Shown one piece after another: positions 13,083-17,871 of a stretch of 17,871 bases of DNA. Source of the DNA: Oscillibacter sp. (GTDB taxonomy: Bacteria; Bacillota; Clostridia; Oscillospirales; Oscillospiraceae). The notes beneath the pieces are model-generated. The model ran no database searches, had not been told where the DNA came from, and saw nothing but the letters and a program-made list of their open reading frames with translations. The stretch is from NCBI GenBank assembly GCA_017380995.1, contig JAFOCY010000207.1:1-17871 (forward strand). The letters are read 5' to 3'. The first letter of the stretch is position 1; every line of letters begins with the position of its first letter. A program made the position numbers and the translations under genes.

Positions 13083-13324
13083 CAGTCAGTCTCCTTGTTG
13101 GGGGTGGGGATGATGGTTTTTCTGGGTTTGGGTGGGAGGTACAGGGGGCAGCGCAGGATATGCCAGGTCTCCACGGGCCGGGGCTGATAGGGCAGGAGAC
13201 TTCGCTCTGCCTCCCAGCCAGGGACGGCCTCGCCCCGGTGGAGCCAGGGGCAAGCGGCAATGTGCATGGAGCACTGGTCGCAGGGGTTGCAGCCTACGAT
13301 GTGCCGCGCTTCAGAGTGCGTCAT
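13082..13324 (-). CDS. Cys-rich hypothetical protein (80 aa)
   Basis: The 80-residue protein has a cysteine cluster, Cys12, Cys15, Cys18 and Cys25, around CNPCDQCSM, with a further Cys59 in WHILRCP. The pattern suggests a metal-binding or small iron-sulfur-type site; which of these is unknown. Many Trp, Pro and Arg residues follow, with a Pro-rich tail. I used the ATG at 13324 because the longer frame from 13342 adds only a basic stretch inside the RusA end. It overlaps the RusA gene by 14 bases, and its stop shares a base with the next start. No enzyme family is identified. Confidence 0.65.
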   Translation of the reverse strand: MTHSEARHIVGCNPCDQCSMHIAACPWLHRGEAVPGWEAERSLLPYQPRPVETWHILRCPLYLPPKPRKTIIPTPNKETD

Positions 13325-13736
13325 GGAGGACCTCCGAGGCATCGGTGAGCGTCAGCTCCAGCCGCGGTGCGGCGTTGGTGTAGATTTTATAGACGCCACG
13401 GAGCTGCACGGCGGAATCGTCCGGGTAGGCAAGGCCATGCAGGGCGTCCAGGACGGCTTTGGCGATATTGTCCGTATCCGGCCTTTTCAGGTGAAAGGCG
13501 CCCTCCAGGGCGGCCTGTTTCTTTTTGGGGTAGCTGGCGGGAATGGGGAAATAGGCAGTGATCCGGGCGAGAATGGGCACGCCGCCGGCAAAGCCGCCGG
13601 TACACTGGGCATGGTAACAGTCCCGGACCTTCTGCTGGTATTCCCTGGTCTTTTCCGGGGTATAGGTGCCGTGGCGGGTGACCCGGGGACGGCCCTTGCC
13701 TACGGGCGTCCCCGGGATGGTGATGGTGATGGTCAT
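13311..13736 (-). CDS. rusA: RusA-type Holliday junction resolvase
   Basis: The 141-residue protein begins MTITITIPGTPVGKGRPRVT and carries the RusA signature KRPDTDNIAKAVLDALHGLA (residues 84-103), with Asp87 and Asp89 as metal ligands and Lys93 at the conserved lysine position. The later acidic pair at 106-107 completes the active site. The family forms dimers that cut four-way DNA junctions to resolve recombination or replication intermediates. The start has AAGGAGG nine bases upstream, overlapping the helicase stop. Its position between helicase, SSB and a PD-(D/E)XK nuclease fits a phage recombination module. The N-terminus is encoded by an alternating six-base run. Confidence 0.92.
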   Translation of the reverse strand: MTITITIPGTPVGKGRPRVTRHGTYTPEKTREYQQKVRDCYHAQCTGGFAGGVPILARITAYFPIPASYPKKKQAALEGAFHLKRPDTDNIAKAVLDALHGLAYPDDSAVQLRGVYKIYTNAAPRLELTLTDASEVLHDAL

Positions 13737-13745
13737 AGTGCCTCC

Positions 13746-15056
13746 TTACAGGAAAGGGTTGTTGGGGTCGGGGGATGGATCTTCGTATAGCGAGGTCTGG
13801 GGCGCGGCGTCCTCCCAGCCGCATTTCCAGTTGACGTTGGACTGGTAGTAGCGGCGGGAGCGGACGTCAAAGTTCAGGTTGATGACGCCGGTCTCGCCGA
13901 AGGTGCGGTTGGCCAGGACCTCCAATTTTGCGTCAAAGGGGTCCTCCTCGTCGGTGGAGCGGGAGACGGCGAAGGTATTGTCGGCGCGGTTGGTGATGTC
14001 GCCGGAGCCGGAAACATCATCGCTGTCGCCCCGGCTGCCCTTGGCGGCGCCGCCCTTGCGTCGGTGGGCCACCAGATGGACATGGGCGTTCGTCTCATGG
14101 GCAAAGTCCACCAGCTGGCCCACGAAGCGGGACTGGGCGTCATACTTATCCTCGCCGGGGAGGGAGACCGTCATAAGATTGTCCAGCACAAAACAGGAGC
14201 AGCCAAAGCGCTTTTTGGCGTGGTGCATCACCCCAAGCAGCGTCTCGGCGCTGTGGATGCCGGGGGTCTTGTTGTCCAGAAGAAAGAGACGGTCTTTCCA
14301 CCAAAGCTCAATCTGAGCGGCGATATCCTCCCGGCAGGACCAGACGGTTTTCCCGGTGTCGGTGGTCTCCTCCATGAGGTGGTCCGGGCCTGCGGCCATG
14401 GCCAGGAGCCAGGCCTTGTAGCGCCAGGCGGGAAGCTCGCCGGAATAGACGCAGACCCGGCGGCCCTCCCGGATGGCGGCAAGGATCACAAGGCCCAGGA
14501 GGGTGGACTTACCCTCCTTGCGCTTGCCGGTCCAGATGGATACCTCGCCGTCATACAACCCGCCGATCATCTGGTCCAGAGCCGGGATGCCGGAGTGGGC
14601 CTTGGGCTGTCTGGAGATATCCACCTTTTCCACGGAGGAGATCTCCAGAAGGCCGTAAGGCGGGAGCTGCTCGGCTTCCATCCAGAGATCATCCAGGGCG
14701 GAAAGACCGTGGTTGTCCTTCAGTTCCTGGATCGTCGTGCAGCCCCGGTATGCGCTTTGGGGTGTGACGCAGATCTCCAGTTCCGGGCAAAGCCGCTGAA
14801 GGGACTCGGAGAGGGCGCGGCGCTTTTCCCCGTCCGCCCCCACTACCAGGACGCAGGAGAAGGCCGCCAGGAAGGGACGGGCCTTGATGAGATTTTCATC
14901 GGTGGCATTGATGGGGAGAGCGGCGGCATTGCAGGCGATGATCTGGGCCTCCTCAGGGGTGGTGCACAGCCACAGCCCGTTTGGAGAGGAGGTATCTAAA
15001 AAATGCGCATCATAGACCAGGTACGCGGAGGCGTCAGGAAGTGAAATGAGCTGCAT
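13746..15056 (-). CDS. DnaB/Twinkle-like replicative helicase
   Basis: The protein has 436 residues. The C-terminal RecA-like domain has the Walker A GKRKEGKST (177-185), an SGEL motif with Glu207, the Walker B FVLDNL with Asp292, and the H motif HLVAHRRK (327-334), followed by the ITNRADNTF switch segment. This is the hexameric helicase family of phage T7 gp4, Twinkle and DnaB, which unwinds DNA at the fork. Residues about 25-105 resemble a degenerate TOPRIM region: PEEAQ matches the glutamate motif, but VLVVGADG has lost the first Asp of DxD. It may be a primase-helicase remnant. The start has AAAGGAGG at the right distance. Confidence 0.9.
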   Translation of the reverse strand: MQLISLPDASAYLVYDAHFLDTSSPNGLWLCTTPEEAQIIACNAAALPINATDENLIKARPFLAAFSCVLVVGADGEKRRALSESLQRLCPELEICVTPQSAYRGCTTIQELKDNHGLSALDDLWMEAEQLPPYGLLEISSVEKVDISRQPKAHSGIPALDQMIGGLYDGEVSIWTGKRKEGKSTLLGLVILAAIREGRRVCVYSGELPAWRYKAWLLAMAAGPDHLMEETTDTGKTVWSCREDIAAQIELWWKDRLFLLDNKTPGIHSAETLLGVMHHAKKRFGCSCFVLDNLMTVSLPGEDKYDAQSRFVGQLVDFAHETNAHVHLVAHRRKGGAAKGSRGDSDDVSGSGDITNRADNTFAVSRSTDEEDPFDAKLEVLANRTFGETGVINLNFDVRSRRYYQSNVNWKCGWEDAAPQTSLYEDPSPDPNNPFL

Positions 15057-15076
15057 GGGTCACGCCTCCTTTGGGC

Positions 15077-15499
15077 TTAAAAGGGGAGCTCTCCGTCTTC
15101 CTCGCCGATCTCAGCAAAGCCGCCGGGGACGGAGGAGGCGGGAGGAGAAGCAGTGGAGAGAGAAGGAGCCATGTCTGCGGGGATCACAAAGTCCACCAGC
15201 ATATCGGTGTAGGTCTTGCCGTTATACTCCCGCGTTTCCACAACACCGGCGGCCAGGATGCGGTCGCCCTTGCGCAGGGCGGCCAGAAGCTCCGCCGTTT
15301 CCGTGTGGAAGGATTTGAGGGTCATAAAGACGGCGGTGCCGTCCTTGCGGTTGAAGGCGCGGACGGAGACAGCGCCGTAGCGCTTGCCGCCCTCCTTGGT
15401 GGTGCGCAGCTCACCGTCCTGAGAGGTGAGACCGGCGAACAGGCCGGTGGAGCGCTTTTCGCCCTCGCGGCTGTAATCGGGTGTTCCGGGAATGTACAT
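15077..15499 (-). CDS. ssb: single-stranded DNA-binding protein
   Basis: The 140-residue protein has an OB-fold-like beta-rich body with alternating hydrophobic strands (RYGAVSVRAFN, TAVFMTLKSF, GDRILAAGVVETREYNGKTY). A disordered Ser/Ala/Pro linker and the acidic tail EEDGELPF follow. That tail, close to the DDDIPF tip of bacterial SSB, recruits partner proteins. It should coat single-stranded DNA during replication and recombination. The start has GGAGGTGA at good distance and shares a base with the preceding stop (TAATG). The assignment to a phage SSB is strong from the tail and position; exact family membership was not tested. Confidence 0.85.
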   Translation of the reverse strand: MYIPGTPDYSREGEKRSTGLFAGLTSQDGELRTTKEGGKRYGAVSVRAFNRKDGTAVFMTLKSFHTETAELLAALRKGDRILAAGVVETREYNGKTYTDMLVDFVIPADMAPSLSTASPPASSVPGGFAEIGEEDGELPF

Positions 15500-16236
15500 T
15501 AGTCACTCACCTCCACGGGGACAAAGGTTTTCAGGTCTTCCAGGAGCTGGTCGAAGGCCCCGGCGGTGATGGCTTTGGCGCTGTCGTATCCGTTGGACTT
15601 CAGGAAGGCCTTGGCATCGGACTTGGTGAGGCCCTGACGGCTGGCCGCGGCATAGAAGAAGGTGACCTGGCTGGAAGTGATGGGGTCGCTGGGGTTCTTG
15701 GAACCAAAGTAGACGGATGCCTCATCGGAGACATCGGACTCAATGTCCTGGGTAAAGGCGTCAGAGAGGCAGCCAAGGGACAACGCCGCGCCCACCAGGG
15801 CGCGCTTCTGGGCCATTTTCAGCGCGGAGTTGGCACCGTCATAGGGAGACTGGGAGCCGGAGCGTTTCTCCCGGGTATTGCCGGAGCCATAGGAGGAGGT
15901 GATGACATACCGCTCACCATGGACGATCTTCACCAGGTCGCAGCGGACGGTGTAGAAAAAGAAGCCGTTTTCGGGGTCTTCGATCTTGGATTCCAGGACA
16001 TAGTTCTGACAAAGACCGTAGGCCACGGCCACTTTTTCCGCGCCGGACTTGAACAGGGAAGGATTCTTGCCGATGGTCTTGCCGTTGGGTGTGCGGATCA
16101 TGCCGAAGTCTACGCCGCGGGTGAGTTTGGCGGGCGTGCAGCCGGGGATGGAGACCAGGTAATTCTGCGTGCGGGGAATCTTAGACACCGTCATGGGGAC
16201 GGCATCGCAGGAATAGAGAGCGAGTTCACTTGACAT
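15499..16236 (-). CDS. putative phage recombination/ssDNA-annealing-type protein (245 aa)
   Basis: The 245-residue protein begins MSSELALYSCDAVPMTVSKI with a strong AAGGAGG site; the longer frame upstream would overlap the nuclease gene. Residues about 110-160 are beta-like (YGLCQNYVLESKIED, then FFFYTVRCDLVKIVHGERYV). The motif around residues 135-180 (SGNTREKRSGSQSPYDGANS, ALKMAQKRALVGAALSLGCL, then FTQDIE) is shared with uncharacterised recombination-module proteins of Firmicutes phages, as I remember. The C-terminal region is helical. It lies between a PD-(D/E)XK nuclease and an SSB, the place where phages often put a strand-annealing protein. That inference is contextual: no RecT, Erf or Rad52 signature is clear. 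Confidence 0.5.
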   Translation of the reverse strand: MSSELALYSCDAVPMTVSKIPRTQNYLVSIPGCTPAKLTRGVDFGMIRTPNGKTIGKNPSLFKSGAEKVAVAYGLCQNYVLESKIEDPENGFFFYTVRCDLVKIVHGERYVITSSYGSGNTREKRSGSQSPYDGANSALKMAQKRALVGAALSLGCLSDAFTQDIESDVSDEASVYFGSKNPSDPITSSQVTFFYAAASRQGLTKSDAKAFLKSNGYDSAKAITAGAFDQLLEDLKTFVPVEVSD

Positions 16237-16819
16237 TGGATTTCCTCCTTGTAACTTTTTCGAGATAGAGGCAAGCGTCAAGAAGGGCGTCGTCCTGCTG
16301 AACGGGGCGCAGGGTGTAGGTGCCGTCCTTGACAAGATGCAGGGCAAAGAGTTTTTGAGCGTGGAAATGGACGCGGTCATTAGAGAGGAGCCGCTTGTAT
16401 CCGGTGAGCTGGCCCCGGAGCGGGGCATCCCGGAGGGTGGCGCCGGTTTTGATGTCTACGATGACGGGTGTGCCATCGTAAAGAGTGCCCCAGCGGTCGA
16501 TGGTGCCGGCAAGGCCCAGTTCCAGGTTGCCGGTGAGGTACTCAATGCCCTCCCAGTCGGGGCGGTAGTCCTTCAGGAAGCGGCGGTAGGCCAGAAGGTA
16601 GCCTTCAATGCCCTCAGTGTCCTCCACGGCGCAGTCGTAGTCGATGGCGCAGCAGGCGGCATGGATGCGCGTCCCCCGGTCGGCTGCCTGCTGTGCAAGC
16701 CAAGGCTTGTCCGATTTCAGGTCTACGGAGAGGAAGCGGCAGACGGTGGTGACGCTGGGGATGACGATGCCGTCCACGGTGTAAGTGTGGGTGTCAGGAT
16801 CAAAAAGGATCATGTCCAT
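16226..16819 (-). CDS. PD-(D/E)XK superfamily nuclease (Cas4/RecB-like)
   Basis: The 197-residue protein has the ordered motifs of the PD-(D/E)XK phosphodiesterase fold: RGTRIHAA with His53, GTIDRW with Asp108, VDIKTG with Asp122 and Lys124, and QLTGYKR with Gln137 and Tyr141. The HxxxD...DxK...QxxxY pattern is that of the Cas4/AddB/RecB-type exonuclease branch, which degrades DNA strands from ends. It overlaps the zinc-ribbon gene by 10 bases and the next gene by 11. With the 245-residue protein and SSB it would make a recombination set of exonuclease plus annealing partner. The start (MDM) has a weak GGGGGG-type site. Confidence 0.9.
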   Translation of the reverse strand: MDMILFDPDTHTYTVDGIVIPSVTTVCRFLSVDLKSDKPWLAQQAADRGTRIHAACCAIDYDCAVEDTEGIEGYLLAYRRFLKDYRPDWEGIEYLTGNLELGLAGTIDRWGTLYDGTPVIVDIKTGATLRDAPLRGQLTGYKRLLSNDRVHFHAQKLFALHLVKDGTYTLRPVQQDDALLDACLYLEKVTRRKSNVK

Positions 16820-17130
16820 TCCCCCCTGTTTTGGATGGTGTCTCCGTCCAGCCAGGCGTCCAGCTGCTCTTCTTCCTCGGCGGTCAGCTCCCCCACAAAG
16901 GCGGTGAAGCGGTTTTTGAGGGACAGGCGGCAGGATGGGCAGAGGATGGAACCGGCGTTCATCCAGCCGTCACAGTTGGGGCAGGGGGCGGCGTGGTGAA
17001 AGCGCTCGGCGGTGGCGCAGATGGGGCAGGTGCGGAGGTTTTCTCGCCAGATGTGCTCCCCATCGGTATTGGTGTCGGTGACGGTGGAGGGGGTATCAAA
17101 GGCGGTGGCACAGATCTCACAGATGTACAT
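16810..17130 (-). CDS. zinc-ribbon phage protein (106 aa)
   Basis: The 106-residue protein carries four CxxC pairs: Cys4/Cys7, Cys35/Cys38, Cys50/Cys53 and Cys64/Cys67, enough for two zinc ribbons or a treble-cleft. Between the first two lies a flexible Thr/Asp-rich loop. The C-terminus is acidic and helical (FVGELTAEEEEQLDAWLDGD). The start has GAGGAGG at a normal distance, and the gene follows the HTH gene with two bases between. A DNA- or RNA-binding accessory factor is a plausible inference. I do not know the family's role. Confidence 0.8.
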   Translation of the reverse strand: MYICEICATAFDTPSTVTDTNTDGEHIWRENLRTCPICATAERFHHAAPCPNCDGWMNAGSILCPSCRLSLKNRFTAFVGELTAEEEEQLDAWLDGDTIQNRGEWT

Positions 17131-17132
17131 GG

Positions 17133-17483
17133 TCAGTCCTCCTCTCGGCGAAAGGCCTCCTCGTAAGTGAGGCCGGTGGCAAGCAGGATGGCGTCTGCCG
17201 CATCCTTGCGGGGCCGGTTGACCCGGCCGGACAAAATATAATAGAGGGTGTTGATAGAGAGTCCCGTCTGCTCGGCAAAGGCCCGGAGGGTGCCATACCG
17301 CTGGCTAATAACCTGGCGGATGGCGGGATAGACGCACTGGATCCGGTGAGGTGCAGACCGGATGCAGGCGGCCAGGTCCTTTTGGATGGCTTCAGGGGTG
17401 TAGTGGAGATGGGCGGCAATAGCGGTCCAGGTGGCACCGTCAAGGCGCATCTCAAAAGCGCGCAGGCGTTCAGGGTTGGTCAT
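17133..17483 (-). CDS. double helix-turn-helix DNA-binding protein (116 aa)
   Basis: The 116-residue protein has two HTH-like segments. The first (residues about 16-38: GATWTAIAAHLHYTPEAIQK) looks like a sigma-factor or replication-type HTH. The second (residues about 64-88: GTLRAFAEQTGLSINTLYYI) is XRE-like and is followed by a helical tail (DAADAILLATGLTYEEAFRR). It may be a transcriptional regulator or initiator-like protein of the early operon. The start at 17483 has AAAGGAGA nine bases upstream. The longer frame to 17717 merely reads the overlapping gene's repeats in another frame. Its last gene-level neighbour, the repeat protein, overlaps it by 14 bases. The target is not known. Confidence 0.75.
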   Translation of the reverse strand: MTNPERLRAFEMRLDGATWTAIAAHLHYTPEAIQKDLAACIRSAPHRIQCVYPAIRQVISQRYGTLRAFAEQTGLSINTLYYILSGRVNRPRKDAADAILLATGLTYEEAFRREED

Positions 17484-17871
17484 GCGGGGTCTCCTTTCGG
17501 GTGGATTTTGCGGCGGAACAGGCGTGCCGCGCGGCGTCATTGGCCTTGCGGCGGATGCCTTTCCGGTAGGCGCGCATATATTCGCGCATATATTCGTTGT
17601 AACGAAGGCGGTTCTGAGGATCATCACGGTAGGCGGCCTGCTTGGCTGCGATCTCCTCCTTGTGCTCGGCGTAGTAGGCGGCCTGCTTGGCTGCGATCTC
17701 CTCCTTGTGCTCGGCACGGTAGGCGGCCTGCTTGGCTGCGATCTCCTCCTTGTGCTCGGCGTAGTAGGCGGCCTGGTAGGCTGCGATCTCCTCCTTGTGC
17801 TCGGCGTAGTAGGCGGCCTGGTAGGCTGCGATCTCCTCCTTGTGCTCGGCGTAGTAGGCGGCCTGGTAGGC
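17470..17871 (-). CDS. repeat protein with 15-residue units, 5' truncated by the window
   Basis: The frame is open from the window edge to a stop at 17470-17472, giving 133 visible codons. The first 75 residues are five units of AYQAAYYAEHKEEIA and close variants, with a partial sixth. A basic tail follows: DDPQNRLRYNEYMREYMRAY, then RKGIRRKANDAARHA. Short YMREYMRAYR-type stretches and YxAEHKE repeats are known to me from phage proteins related to recombination endonuclease VII and other DNA-binding proteins, so a DNA-related role is plausible. The true start lies outside the window. The start of the HTH gene lies in its last 14 bases. Confidence 0.7.
   Translation of the reverse strand, partial: AYQAAYYAEHKEEIAAYQAAYYAEHKEEIAAYQAAYYAEHKEEIAAKQAAYRAEHKEEIAAKQAAYYAEHKEEIAAKQAAYRDDPQNRLRYNEYMREYMRAYRKGIRRKANDAARHACSAAKSTRKETPHDQP
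17647..17871. repeat. tandem 45-bp direct repeats (5 full units in window)
   Basis: Five consecutive 45-bp units are nearly identical. They encode AYQAAYYAEHKEEIA three times, then AKQAAYRAEHKEEIA and AKQAAYYAEHKEEIA. A partial unit follows to about 17626. The leftmost unit reaches the window edge and the array may continue. The units differ at only a few positions (Tyr/Lys and Tyr/Arg codons), so this expansion is recent, unlike the older nonapeptide array in the late region. No spacers lie between units. Confidence 0.95.

Noticed and set aside
13713..13736. Short GATGGT repeat as a regulatory element
   Set aside because: It is the coding sequence for the MTITITI start of the RusA protein and needs no other explanation.
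14064..14999. Plus-strand open frame (311 codons) opposite the helicase
   Set aside because: It lies antisense to a gene with clear helicase motifs and has no family resemblance or ribosome binding site.
15481..16233. Plus-strand open frame (250 codons) opposite the 245-aa gene
   Set aside because: It is antisense to a packed minus-strand operon and Gly-rich, as expected of a GC-rich shadow frame.
16237..16428. Upstream extension of the 245-aa gene
   Set aside because: It would overlap the nuclease gene by nearly 200 bases in another frame; the ATG at 16236 has a strong AAGGAGG site.
17484..17717. Upstream extension of the double-HTH gene
   Set aside because: It only reads the 45-bp repeat region of the neighbouring gene in a second frame; the ATG at 17483 has a good ribosome binding site.
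17647..17871. Tandem 45-bp repeats as a CRISPR array
   Set aside because: The units are contiguous without spacers and keep an open reading frame with protein-level conservation.

Overview
The window is one part of a tailed-phage genome or prophage, with no host housekeeping genes visible. The DNA is GC-rich. Nearly every start has a strong AGGAGG-type ribosome binding site, and genes abut or overlap by a few bases. Several small proteins resemble ones I know from phages of gut Clostridia, so a high-GC Oscillospiraceae-like host is likely. That host call is inference from composition and gene style only.

The layout is two convergent transcription units meeting at a bidirectional terminator near 9134-9160. 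The plus-strand unit (1-9126) is late. It holds the end of an upstream gene (probably tail or fibre), two small putative virion proteins, and a lysis cassette. The cassette comprises an XhlA-like coiled-coil membrane protein, a two-helix membrane protein, a holin-like protein and an M15 peptidase endolysin. Two large proteins of 824 and 1577 residues follow. The first carries a striking nonapeptide Gln/Tyr repeat. The second is a giant polyvalent-type protein with an MLGN...RN motif and hydrophobic Gly-rich segments. I infer that both are virion-internal DNA-ejection proteins, which would suit a podovirus-like particle.

The minus-strand unit (17871 down to 9165) is an early replication/recombination operon of 21 closely packed genes, cut by the window edge at its 5' end. 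In transcription order it has a 15-residue-repeat protein (partial), a double-HTH protein, a zinc-ribbon protein, a PD-(D/E)XK nuclease, a 245-residue putative recombination protein, SSB, a DnaB/Twinkle-like helicase and a RusA resolvase. A string of small accessory genes follows: Cys-rich and zinc-finger proteins, a DUF6273-like protein, an HNH endonuclease, a MazG-like protein and several unknowns. Nuclease, putative annealing protein, SSB, helicase and resolvase together form a plausible replication/recombination module. The distal genes look like variable cargo.

No tRNA, rRNA, CRISPR array, insertion sequence, integrase, terminase, capsid gene or DNA polymerase was found. No gene-free stretch exceeds about 40 bases. 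The most unusual points are the 18-copy nonapeptide repeat, a perfect 13-bp hairpin inside the start of the 1577-residue gene, the 45-bp tandem repeat at the right edge, the possibly degenerate primase domain on the helicase, the DUF6273-like gene in a replication operon, and the unassigned 245-residue gene between nuclease and SSB.
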